A stretch of DNA of 21,199 nucleotides from Echinostoma caproni (Eukaryota; Platyhelminthes; Trematoda; Plagiorchiida; Echinostomatidae). Shown here in pieces: positions 11,001 to 21,155 of the stretch (the stretch's first letter is position 1; every line of letters starts with the position of its first letter). A program made the translations under genes and the position numbers. The notes beneath the pieces are model-generated. The model did not search any database and was not told the DNA's origin. It saw nothing but the letters and a program-made list of their open reading frames with translations. The stretch spans positions 1-21,199 of the forward strand of contig UZAN01049964.1 of NCBI GenBank assembly GCA_900618425.1, in the 5' to 3' direction.

Positions 11001-12499
11001 CAGTACTATCGCGAACGTTTAAATAGTCTGATCACTACCAATTATTAATAACCTGCGTTTCAAGTTATTTTACTACATTTATCTGTGGTGTTGTGTGATG
11101 TTTCTTCTGCTAATGGTAGAGCAAGACGAGTAAGTAAAACGCTTAATTTTCAACTAGTATGTTGAAATACTTAGAACTGCGTCTGTCCGTGAGTTAACAG
11201 CAACAAATTAGCGTGCTCCATGCAGACTGTTGGTAGTTTTTAGGCACATAAAAAGCAATATCAAAATATTAATATTAGAATGTAATCAATTCATGCACTC
11301 CCAAACCGTGCGGTACATTCATTGTGGAAACGTTTGGATGTATTAACCTCGTACTATTTGTGTCGAAGAGTCATCGAGCATCAGAATTCGTTATTGGGTT
11401 TTGGAACCAAGCCTACAAAGTATACGAACAACCTCACATTTCGTGATTCATGATTGAAACAATTAGCCGACTGAATTTAAATATTAAAGAATAATCCCGT
11501 TGCTAATATTTTACGGAACACTTGATTTATATTTTTGCCTTCGATTGACGGAATTTACTTGCAACTGACTTCATTGTCATTGATAACTATCTAACTGGCT
11601 GCTGATAAGCGCAACTATCTCTCAGTTGGTCTGATGAAAGTAATAAAGTGAAACGAAATACAAATCATTGATAACGAGTTGTGGTTTTCTTACATTACAG
11701 AAAAAATCATTACAACTAAAAATTGTGAGTAGAAATTATAAGATCAGAAAAATATTTGATAAAAAGATTGGTGAAACAGATTGGCAAAAGCGTCACACAA
11801 TCAACCCGACATATCACATGCCAGCAAGTCAAAACTGTCAAATAATTATGATCGCCGCTTTGTGGAAGTTTGTGTGGTATTGAGTGTATCTAACTAACCC
11901 TCTTCCTTGTTTTCCGCTTGATCATGATCCCACCTCTTTATGGGCATCAATCGGGCACATCTGAATCTACAATAACTTGGTTTAATTTTTGTTAAATGTT
12001 TCCATGCAATATTAACCTATATGGAACTATCCATTCAAACCTAGTTGCATCCCCATATCATGTAGAAAACTTTCACGTGAAGAATACCGTACAACTACTG
12101 CAGTCATGTCTTATGGTGTTCATCAGACTGCCATAAAACCAATAACTTACTTTTATTAATAGCCACGAAGTGTTTATGTCCTAATTGTCCCTTAGGTTCA
12201 ACGAAGTGTCATATGATTATTTTTTTCGTGAAACAATTCAAATGGCGAATCACAATTCAATGATTTGTCATGACCGTAGTTGATTATTCAATTATTATAT
12301 GGAGATATATATTTACCACCGTCTGTTTCAAGCTATCTCTTAAAGACGATCATTTTCTGAACGATGTGCGCCAAAATTAAAGGGCAGCACTAAACCGCAC
12401 ATTCCCAGCTGATCAACTGAGACCTATTGGTTTTACTCCTAGAATCGATTTGAACAAACATATACATGGTTGGCAATTTAGTTTTGTCACATACAGACA
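8091..12499. other. AT-rich stretch with no supportable gene
   Basis: The largest frame is 128 codons at 9255-9641 on the plus strand. It opens with TTG, has no recognised domain and no clear splice signals. A run of ten G residues lies at 9065-9074. A possible 24-base micro-exon flanked by AG and GTGAGT lies at 11701-11724 (see findings). A short CA-rich run lies at 12491-12508. I see no tRNA, rRNA or retroelement protein traces here. Confidence 0.4.
9065..9074 (+). repeat. G10 homopolymer
   Basis: Ten consecutive G residues stand in otherwise AT-rich DNA. This may mark the tail or edge of an old insertion, or be a simple slippage product. No function is inferred. Confidence 0.6.
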
Positions 12500-12800
12500 C
12501 ACACACATACTATACCAGTTTACCTGCATTTGCGGTGACGCATACATAGGCAGAACCAACCGTCGATTATCACAACGGATGGCCGAACAAAAGTAGTTGG
12601 TGAAGTCAATGACGCTATCCGCACTCGGTAACCAGGCGGTCACATGTAACCCAGGATCATCTATTACAAAACCCGTCATGACAACCAAACACATAGTTGA
12701 TCCCGCCTCCTCTTTCAAACCGTTGTTACGTAACTGCAATACAAAACTGACGACATTAAAAGAGGCGCTGCTAATCCGAATCTATCATCCCGTTCAGTGA
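12500..12800 (+). mobile_element. Penelope-like element remnant, GIY-YIG endonuclease C-terminus
   Basis: From 12510 the frame reads LYQFTCICGDAYIGRTNRR and then LSQRMAEQK before an in-frame TAG at 12594-12596. It continues in the same frame to LKEALLIRIYHPVQ and a TGA at 12798-12800. The CxC pair, AYIGRT, the RRL stretch and the following E are the core of the GIY-YIG endonuclease of Penelope-like elements. The downstream segment VDPASSFKPLLRN...LLIRIYHP matches the C-terminal tail usual in fluke copies. No RT domain is present, so the copy is 5'-truncated. Only one stop breaks about 97 codons, so decay is modest. The minus-strand copy near 16.8-17.1 kb is of the same family. Confidence 0.8.
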
Positions 12801-15800
12801 GCTCAAAAGTTGTTGACGTAATTAGTTCACCTGCCGTACAGTTAACTTCTTGTTGTTACTTCTAACAGTCATTATTTATTTATACATGTCCGTTCACTGG
12901 GATTTAAAAAATCTAATGTGCTGTAAATGCGCTTTTTTGTTTTACGTCAGCGATTGAGAAGATCTAACGAAATCTTAGTATCTCGCGATTGGTCTTGATG
13001 CTATGGATAAAGAGGAGCCAGTGTTTCAAATTATCGAATGAATAAATAGTGCAATTATTTGTTAAAGCTGTTTATTTATCCCGTGTAAGTCATAACAAAT
13101 GACATTTATTTCAAAGAGGGTTTACTGTGCGCTTTTTTATCCGAACGTGGCGCATAAATGGGTCATAGTGATCCATCCTGGAACGATGTAAACTCTCTTA
13201 TGACAAGTCATCATTCTTCTAATAAAATCTCTTTACTTGAAGAAAATAATTCATTGATTGAATTTAAATCTTTATATTTCGGTTCTCTATTCGTATATCT
13301 TGAAATCAGTGATGAAATGCATCGTCACCATAAAAATATGGTTTCATCTATTTATTTTAAAAACAGAAATAAATCTAAGCACAGAAGTGCATATTATTAT
13401 CCTTGGAAAACGGTAAAGAGAAATTTGATTTGCTTTGCACAAAGAAACCGAGAATACGCTAAGCTATACGGGCTGGCTTGAGTGGAGCCATCAGACTGCT
13501 GTTTGTCAGCTAATCATTTGATTAGTCCCATCTAGTTGACCAACAGCGTGACTTTATCGGACAAACGAATGATGTTCGAACCAAAAAACACGGTCACTTT
13601 CAACTGTGCGTTCAGTTCCTTGTGAAACTGATGGATTTTATCTAATCACAACACTGTGGATGCAGTTGTTACATGAAAGACCAGAATTACTGGAGTAGTG
13701 TCACTTCCCAAGATTACCAGAGAGGAACAATCAATGGATCTGTTAGTTATTGGAAAAGAAAAATAACAGCTAAATCTATTCGCATTAAATACCAAGCTCG
13801 TGATTAAGACTGAAAAGAGACCGCAGCATAAATGGAATGGGAATTATTTGTATTTTACAAGGAATAAATTCAGTTGTCTAGTTGTTCTACCTCGTCATCA
13901 CTGATGGTTTTACGACGTTATAATAGTGCATAATTTTCGATCATTTTATTGTAAAATTGTTTTACATTTGAAGTCAAAACACCGTACTAAATTACTTTTT
14001 GCATAAAATTCTGTTTTTGTTATTTTGATTATGCTTTACAGGAGCTTTGACGAAACCATATGCTTTTTATGAGGCTAATTTATGGTATTTTATAAACTAC
14101 AAAGAACATAAGCGAGCAAATCACAAAGTGAATTGTTATTGCAAAACCTGATGATATTCCGAAATAAAGACACGGGTTGGCATGTAAAGGTACACATTTA
14201 TGAATCTTCTGCACTCTATTTTAGAACATTTAAAAGGGGGAAGCTCCAACGAGGAAAGATGAGCACAAAAGACAGAAAAGTGCGTTTATAACTAGACGTA
14301 TATGCTTTGCTTCACCAGTTACTATCATCTATCACGTTTATCCTAGTATGTTACACTACATTGTTGCTCATATTTCTCATGCAGATCTCATCCCAGGAAT
14401 GTTTCTTCTGTGTCACTTCCTTAATTTTAGTCTGATGTTTCTTGATATGCAAACAACTTAACCAAACAGATTACAAACCGACAATCTCTGTTTGCCAAAG
14501 GCCCAAGTTTCATAAAGTCCGGCACTTGCGGCAACTTTCTATCTTAGAGTCCTAACCTGTCTGAAGGGATGGTTTTTCTAAAGAAACCTTCTCAACGCAA
14601 CAAGCGTTAACCGGACTCTGCCTAGTAAAAAATATCTATGATAAATCGTACGAAGTTGCATAAATTTCATCAAAAGATAAGCTGAGGTTTAGGGTCATCC
14701 TTCACTTCCTTATCCCTAATTGGTTCATGTTGTAAATAAATCAAGATAAAGTCTTTCTCATGTAAAAAGAGGTAATCATCAACAGAACATTGGTGGTCTG
14801 GATCCCAATTTAATGTGTATTTGTTCGTCAACACTCGGGACACTGTCTAAAAATTAGTCGCTTTAACTAAGAAGAGCCTCCAGCTCCCAAAAGGTGCTCA
14901 CGGAATGGCAACCAGATTTTACACTGCAAGAATAGGGCACAGTTCACAACCCGCCTGCAATATGCACTATCCGGAGTATCGCTACAAGTGATTTAATAGC
15001 GTTTTTAGAATATAGTTATCTTTAATATATGTCCTTTAAAAACAGTTACTGCGGTACAAGAAAGATAGATCACTGCAAGGATATTTTCACCCTCTTTGGA
15101 AACAAGCTTGTAGAAAAGCAATAAGAATGCGCCTTTTCTATTATAGAGTATTAAATCATTGAATTAAGCATCATAGTAAGGAGGCAAAAAACATTGTAAA
15201 AACAAATGGATACACATTACAGGTCTAATTAACTAAACGGTTATGTCAGCACCAAAGGACTAGGGGGAATTGCTGCTTATCCTTTAAATCTGCTGTTATT
15301 TTTCCTATGAGAGCAACAGCGTAGCTTTCATCTCGAAAGCATCAACCGAAAATTGCTACTTAAATTACACGATGACCATTTTTATCAGTAGCTTTTTATA
15401 TTGAGCTAGAAAGTGAAAGCGGTGTTAAATGTTGCGTAATATTTTAGTTGATTTAGTGTCACAACATGCCAAAAGAAGGTTACCGGATTTTAATCTTAAG
15501 ACTCAATGAAACCCGTATAAAAGCAAATTTGATAAAATTATATTACATTCAGTGAGTCTCGTGACATGATGTCAGTAACTGTAGTGTAAAATGCATTGGC
15601 ACTTGTAAAACGTTTATAAGTAAATAAAAAGATAGAGTAGTCAATAGAAATGAAGCGGATCCTGAGTCGTGTGCTTACTAAAGGCATTTTAGCTTCAGTA
15701 CCTGAGTCAAATTGGTATTCATGCCATATGAGATTGCACTCTTGCAAATCCGAGTACATGGTTCACTGAGCTTTTGTTGTTTTCCATCAAGTGGATTAGG

Positions 15801-16795
15801 ATTGCTAATAAGGTGCCTTTGCGAGATACAAAAATGTGTCAAGTTTTATTTTATGAGTGTTCGCGTCTCTTAGATAAAGGTGCTGTACTGATGAAACCTT
15901 TCCCGGAAACAAATATTTAAAAAATTATTGTTCAAACTCATAGAGAAAATGTATTCGTTGACCCACGAAAATTGCGTCAGTTTAACTGCATTTAAGATCT
16001 AACTTCTTTTATTGCGTATAACGTTTGCAAGCACTGGAGCTCATATTCAGCCGTCAAAGGTGTTAATACCTGTTTTAGAACCTTCATTGTGTAATCGCTC
16101 ACTTCCAAACTGATTTCCCAGGTCTGATAGAGAAAACAAACAGCTGCTGGACAAACAAGAGAAATGAGTACGGTAAAAAGTATACTATTTAATAACTTGT
16201 GTTGTAGGTACCCGCTATTTCACTTAAACATGCCATTATAAGAGAGGTACTGTACATCACACCTGATTACTGCGGGAGTCGTCTTCTGTATTTGTCACTG
16301 TCATTTACTTCAAACGGGTCGTTTTAAAAGAATAAAGATCACAACAAGGTTTTGTTGGAGGTTATAATAACCAGTGGAGAAGTGACTTCCACTGGCTGTT
16401 CATACTTTGTCGTTTTTGGCTATTGTCTGAGTATACCTGTGTCTACGTTAAAGAGAATATTGAAGAACACTAGGAAGTAAAGCAGTTCAAAACCCATTGG
16501 TTCCGTGGGCATAGCATGACCTCCAGTACAACAATGTGGTCTACAATACTACTAGATTATGCAACAAGGGTTCCTTTTATCAATCCTGTAAAGAACAGCA
16601 GGATGCAGATGTTAAAATTTTGTTTTATCTCCTTAACTACTGACAAAACAATAGATACAAATATAGAGCATTAAATTGATAAATTCAATTGAACGGACCT
16701 GTAGAAATAGATAGGAACTATGAAAATTAAAAGCAAAAGGTCTGCAATATAGTATCTGAGCTGAAGTTGTCGAAAACGTTTTGTTACACAAAACG
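12801..16795. other. AT-rich stretch between two Penelope remnants
   Basis: Apart from a 107-codon ATG frame at 13158-13481 (listed separately), I see only short frames. One is a 73-codon ATG frame on the minus strand at 15759-15538, without recognisable features. There are no retroelement domains, tRNA boxes or tandem arrays. The block lies between two convergent copies of the same element family. Confidence 0.4.
13158..13481 (+). CDS. Unrecognised 107-codon open frame, doubtful
   Basis: The frame starts at an ATG and ends with TGA after the residues AKLYGLA. It is rich in Asn, Ser, Lys and Tyr, as expected for translated AT-rich DNA. It has no signal peptide, membrane segment or known motif. 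A basic, tyrosine-rich stretch (FKNRNKSKHRSAYYYPWK) lies near residues 67-85. The start context is weak (T at -3, G at +4). There is no clear splice acceptor before it or donor after it. It could be a small lineage-specific gene or exon, but chance is the better explanation. Confidence 0.13.
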   Translation: MGHSDPSWNDVNSLMTSHHSSNKISLLEENNSLIEFKSLYFGSLFVYLEISDEMHRHHKNMVSSIYFKNRNKSKHRSAYYYPWKTVKRNLICFAQRNREYAKLYGLA

Positions 16796-16799
16796 GGGT

Positions 16800-17171
16800 G
16801 ATGTTATCTGATTGTGGGCGTCCACGAAGTGGCAAGAGTTTTGCATTGTAATTACGTTATACGGGTTTGAAAACGTGGGCTAGATAAATTATATGTTTGG
16901 TTGTCGTGACATGTTTTGAAACATATTACCCCATATTTCTTGTCACAGCCAAACTTTCGCGTGTGGATTTCGTCATCGACTTCAAGAACCTTTTCAAAAT
17001 GTGTTTTGCCGTTCGTGGTACTAACCTACATTCGGTTCTGTCCACGTATGCGTCATCACAACTGCAAGCAAACTGGCACATAAACTTGTGAGACAGAAAT
17101 TGACAAAATTGGAATTTTACTCTAGTCCAATTTGAGTCTTTCCGAGACTTTCTCTCTAAGAATGGTCTCAT
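16800..17171 (-). mobile_element. Second Penelope-like remnant, GIY-YIG region
   Basis: On the minus strand from about 17093 the translation is FMCQFACSCDDAYVDRTECRL, then PRTAKHILKRFLKSMTKSTRE, VTRNMG, a TAA, VSKHVTTTKHI and FKPV, a second stop, then RNYNAKLLPL, ending near 16800. This follows the plus-strand copy at 12510-12800 segment by segment: LKSMT with VKSMT, TTTKHI with MTTKHI, FKPV with FKPL, and RNYNAKL with RNCNTKL. The catalytic YIG is changed to YVD, and the conserved CG after the first Cys pair to CD, so the enzyme would be inactive. It has two in-frame stops and no RT domain. The upstream part (17171-17100) is not recognisable. Confidence 0.75.
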
Positions 17172-17989
17172 TCTAGGCTTACCAGAGTCTCATTGGGGAC
17201 TGTGCGGAAGAGGTTTTACCTTACATAAGGGAATATAGAAATAAAGCTATTCAAGTTGTTTTCATGCTGTAAAATTAATCCGTTCATCAAAATAACGTTC
17301 TGTGTTTTTATCCGGTGACCTTTTAAATGAAGCACGTATAAACTTTGTTCTACAAAGATGATTAAATAATAATGCTTGTAATGAGTTTTGCTTTAGCTGT
17401 ATTCAGTCAGTAACTTGTTTCTGTTGTTTCTTGCTGTCATAAAGATTTAACAAGATGCCATAGCTTTATCTTCTGCATCGATACACATTAATTTACTTAT
17501 GGGGTCATAGACAGGAAAATGAGCTAACATTTATCCATTCCTAAAGAACCTTACCGAAGTTGTGAATTTTATTGGTGAAAGCACCCTTAGAAAAAGCTCT
17601 CCATAAATTATTGATATTTTACTAATATTCATTCTCTCATAAATCAAGAGGTAGCTGTAACTATTACCACAAGTATCTGGTGAACTTTGAAAAGACTAAA
17701 CCAGGACTTGAGTCGATACCACGAATGTAGCATTATATCTATGCATGCAAATGAACATAATTTTGCCAACAAAATAGTTGAACCAATTACAACAACTACG
17801 GTGGTCGCCTAGCAGAAATACCATTTGTGCCATATGCACTTCATTTTTCTATCAGGGCTGCTGAGGAAACTAACGACATTTAGGGGCAAATTTGCTTAAC
17901 TTCTGTCTTTTTGCACCTTTTTAGAGCAAACGTATGTTTTCTTATTATATTAACAGTAGGGCAGTCCCTTATGATTCACTTCACCGCAC
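17172..17989. other. AT-rich spacer, nothing recognised
   Basis: No open frame with a recognisable domain, no RNA gene and no clear repeat was seen between the second Penelope remnant and the first LINE fragment. Confidence 0.4.
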
Positions 17990-17994
17990 CACGG

Positions 17995-18560
17995 TGGTAT
18001 AACTTAGATGTTTGTGTTATGCCACCACCTCCAAAGAAAGTCTTCTAGCCGACGCTTAAACACTTACTCGTTTGTCTCCTCCACAACATTTTGCGGTAGC
18101 ATAGTTTACATGGTGGTCCTCCGTCGGAGTAAGGAATAAACCAACGAAATTTCAGCTGAGGGCTGTTTTCTTAGGATAAGTGTGCATCTTCTCTTGCGAT
18201 TGTGATCTCAAAGCGGAACAATCGCCTGCAGATCGCAGTCCAGGTATCCGAGGATAATGGGTCTAGAATAGGGTAAATCTATTCTCGTATGCTTGTAAGC
18301 TATCGGAAACAGTTTTGTAGCCTAAAAGTGTCCTTTGTAGTAATCCTCACGCATCCCGGCGACTAGGTATGTGTCTCTGAGCTGTACACATCCCAGCTTC
18401 TCTGCCTGTACCACTGTGTATCAAAACGATGCAGGGCCGCCGTATTCCAATCTCGAGCTCTGGTGAGAGGACTAGACAATTTTGGAGGCATTCAGAGAAA
18501 GCCCGCCAAAAGAACGCCGCATGGCTTCCTGTATTCGCCATCCCGACACATAATCTATCT
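17995..18560 (-). mobile_element. CR1/Jockey-like LINE 3' fragment, copy A
   Basis: Read on the minus strand from about 18470, one single frame runs SRLEYGGPASF, stop, YTVVQAEKLGCVQL, LVAGMREDYYKG, stop, TKLFPIAYKHTRIDLPYS, then past further stops to TMLPQNVVEETNE, stop, VFKRRLEDFLWRWWHN and a last TAA at 18004-18006. These are the C-terminal thumb landmarks of non-LTR reverse transcriptases: LEYGGPA, the K-L-x-x-VQ stretch, the LFPLxYRRxRGDL box, and LPQNVVEA...FKRRLDxFLW. There are five internal stops but no frameshift along about 155 codons. The copy is 5'-truncated, with no catalytic RT core. Confidence 0.75.
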
Positions 18561-18817
18561 TTAGGTCTTTAGGTTAGAAACCTCAATTACTCCCAAATCC
18601 TTTTCAAGTGTAGATGAACAAAGGTAGAAAAACAACCAAAAATGTCTCCTCGTCCCATTGGTTAGAGACCTCAAGCTTCATATGCATTCCTGTTCACAGA
18701 GAACATGTGACAAGAGAATCCGTTTGAGAAAAAGTCCAACAATCAAGCCAGATTTTATTCCATTTCACAAATTTAAGGGTACGATGGATTTTATTCCTGG
18801 TGTTCTCACTGTAAATA

Positions 18818-19320
18818 TTAAATACTTACCTCGGGGAAGATTGCTAAGGAACATGTGCCCAGGGCCACCTTGAAGGCGCTAACATAGGCGCAGCCGATCA
18901 CTTCTGTCGTTAATCTGTTCCACGTACGTATGACCATGTGTGAAAAGAAGTTAGGCTGTACCCCTAACCTGATGTGATTTGGTTGAAGGTTAAAACCATG
19001 ACCTCGCATGTTTTGAGTGCGAGAAATCATGATCAACTAGTTTTAGTCCTGATAGGCTTCCTACAATTTTAAGAGACTCTATCAAATCTCCCCTTACTCG
19101 CCCACGCTTCAACGAGACGAGATTGAGATCTCTTAATTGCTGCTCATAGCTTTTACCCTTTTGCTCAGTTAATATTCGGGTAGTTAGATGTTGTACTTTT
19201 TCCAAACATGGTACATGCCTCCTGTAATCAGTTCGTTTCAGTTTTATGCCCAGGACGGTGACGGCAACTAGCCATGTCGTCCGGTTTGTTGTACTGGTAA
19301 GCTCCAAGGATCTCTCGATG
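18818..19320 (-). mobile_element. CR1/Jockey-like LINE 3' fragment, copy B (least decayed)
   Basis: A minus-strand frame from 19307 to 18990 contains CLEKVQHLTTRIL, SYEQQLRDLNLVSLKRGR and VRGDLIESLKIVGSLSGL, the thumb region of a non-LTR RT. After one frameshift near 19035 the next frame (19036 to 18818) reads RTQNMRGHGFNLQPN, IRLGVQPNFFSHMVIRTWNRL and SAFKVALG, the usual RT C-terminus (FFSxRVxxxWNxLP...FK). No stop breaks either part, so this copy is the youngest or least damaged of the three. The catalytic domain is absent and the copy is 5'-truncated near 19320. Its frame ends at FPEVSI followed by TAA, across a sequence that matches a splice donor. Confidence 0.8.
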
Positions 19321-19634
19321 CTGTAACAATAAGATGAAAGGATTCATGTTTAATGATATACACGTAGAGGGGAGACTAGGAGAGGACTCCCAGCCACAGT
19401 ATCCCACTCTGTGTGTGTATGCGCAGTGTTGTGTTTCACAGTGGCCCCTTTGATGGTAGAGTTATCCCAACAACCTTGAAGCCCTTAAGGATAATAGATA
19501 CTGGGTATAAAGCATAGTCTAGGATTCGGTGGAGAGATGAAGAGAGGAAGTAAAAGCGGGGGATAAGATGGCCATTGGGATGAAGAGAGGTGGGAAGGGA
19601 CAAGGTCTTAAGGCGCTAGACACGTTTTCTCTCC

Positions 19635-20160
19635 TCCGATGAACAAACTACCCCATAATATGGGACAAATTAAGTTATCCAAACAGTGTTTGAATTCAGT
19701 CACTGAGGTGGCTGTTAGGGCTTTTGATAGTTTTTTTCCAGTCATTCACGACTCGAACCCGAAAGGATGTCACTCTTGGTCGACAATTTACCCTATCCTA
19801 TGCCAGCTTCAATGCATGCCGCCAGAATCAGGTGGTTTTGCTTGTAAGCGAAGCTATATCTTCAACAGTCTCCGGTAATCACCCTCTATGTCTGTGGTTT
19901 TTTTCAAGATCTTAAACGTCTCTGTGAGGTCGCCTCGCAACCTTAATCTCTCCAGCGAGAACAGTTAACTCTTCTGTGCAATCGCAGCATCTCCTGTCTC
20001 CTCTCAGAAGAGAGCTTTCTTATCCCTCCAAACTATCTTGTGATGCGCCTTTGAACCTTCTCTAATGCCTTGATATCTCTAAATAAGCACCGGCTCTATG
20101 CCCGAAACGTAATACTTGAGGTCTACGGTACTCATGACTTATTAACTGACTAAATTCAAA
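19635..20160 (-). mobile_element. CR1/Jockey-like LINE 3' fragment, copy C
   Basis: On the minus strand near 20130-20050 the reading is LKYYVSGIEP, then after a shift FRDIKALEKVQRRITR, a stop, GIRKLSSERR, another shift near 19970, LFSLERLRLRGDLTETFKIL (about 19965-19910), and later SFRVRVVNDWKKTI and LSD...TLFG near 19770-19680. The order (LEY, LEKVQRR, LxxLE.LRLRGDL, FSVRVVNxWN) is that of a non-LTR RT C-terminus. There are at least two frameshifts and several stops. Copy C differs from A and B at the LEKVQ and WN boxes, so it is a separate insertion rather than a duplicate. Its 3' UTR probably continues into 19380-19634, which has no gene. A G-T-rich patch near 19411-19440 lies there. Confidence 0.72.
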
Positions 20161-20436
20161 TTCAAATCTCTGGACGAAGAGAGGCCTTCGCCTTTTGGGT
20201 ACATTGATAATGATGGGTTCATTCTGTGGACCGCCTCGCCCGCAAGTAGAACACCTGTTCCAACTTTCCACAAATTTGTGGAGAGTACCTCCATTAAGGA
20301 AGTAACATCTGTAATGAAAAAAATTATGTTTCAACATGAACTGCGCTACAACTGCGAAATAATAAAAACTTGAATTCCGTAGAAATGGGATCGATTATCT
20401 GAAAATTAGATACGCCAAACCTAAAACGATTTTTTA

Positions 20437-20556
20437 GCGCGCTATTCGCCAGCTCCAATTAGCTACCTAATAGCTACAGCGACATTTTTGTAGCCCCCAT
20501 GTAGCTTATTCGTCAGCGAATAGCTGGCTATTCGCTAGCTACAATGAGCTACATAC
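20437..20556. repeat. AGCTA-rich foldback with inner direct and inverted repeats
   Basis: Two 26-base direct repeats (20441-20466 and 20527-20552) agree at 23 of 26 positions. The second is also the right arm of an inverted repeat: 20515-20524 (AGCGAATAGC) pairs perfectly with 20527-20536 across two bases, and the arms extend imperfectly to 20501 and 20552. The words TAGCTAC and GTAGC recur between them. The whole 120-base stretch can fold on itself in several ways. It holds no open frame of note. It may be a foldback-type or miniature element, or a degenerate short tandem repeat. Confidence 0.65.
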
Positions 20557-20731
20557 TGTATTCTCAGTTCTCTCTTTTCACCTTCCCATTATACAACACA
20601 CCATAGATCGCTAATTTCGTGACCGCGTGACGGTCGATCGTCCACATGTGCTGCATGGGTGGAAAGTTGAATAAACAGGGAGACGGCCCTATACTGCTTA
20701 AGCAATATGATTTAAATTAAAATTAAAATTT

Positions 20732-20761
20732 AACTCATAAATGAGTTATCTCTACAGAGAT
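20732..20761. other. Two abutting perfect hairpins
   Basis: AACTCAT (20732-20738) pairs with ATGAGTT (20741-20747) across AA, and ATCTCT (20748-20753) pairs with AGAGAT (20756-20761) across AC. The second hairpin starts directly after the first. Both have 2-base loops in DNA form, so in RNA the inner pairs would open. Function is unknown; palindromes of this length do arise by chance, but two side by side are less common. Confidence 0.5.
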
Positions 20762-21140
20762 AAAAACTAAATATCCAAAGGAAACGTTTCCCGAAAACAG
20801 AACTGTTTGCGCCACATCATGTGCTTACAAAACGGCAACAATTTTCAAAAAAATAAGTAAATGCGTCTTCAAATGAACCCAAAATTGAAAAACTAGTCGA
20901 CAAAAAGGAGACCATGGTCTTCGTATACCTTGCATACTTTAAAGTTGAAAAAAGCTTAAGGAAAGGCGATTTTAGAGGGGTGACAGTGGGCAACGTCAGT
21001 GATATCGCCATGGAAAGGCCAGTTTTGATGGTAAAAGGCGGGCACTCAAAGTCAACTTTGGAGATCAATTCCGGCGTACCCACGAAAATACCTAATTATT
21101 CAAAATAACGGTCAAACAAGGATGACCTAACAACTTTGAA

Positions 21141-21155
21141 GGTCAGGTCAGGTCA
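21141..21155 (+). repeat. Three tandem GGTCA units
   Basis: GGTCA occurs three times head to tail, followed by a diverged GGTTG. It could be a tiny microsatellite. The half-site resembles AGGTCA nuclear-receptor half-sites, but the 5-base spacing does not give a standard receptor site. Confidence 0.6.

Noticed and set aside
12413..12739. 108-codon minus-strand frame
   Set aside because: It is antisense to the Penelope GIY-YIG coding remnant on the plus strand.
16897..17091. 64-codon plus-strand frame
   Set aside because: It is antisense to the second Penelope remnant.
19739..19765. GGTTCGAGTC on the minus strand, similar to a pol III B box
   Set aside because: It lies inside the conserved SFRVRVVND stretch of LINE copy C, and no A box is found at a suitable distance.
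20062..20337. 91-codon minus-strand frame
   Set aside because: Its last third runs out of frame through LINE copy C. The N-terminal part is not recognised and has no support as a gene.
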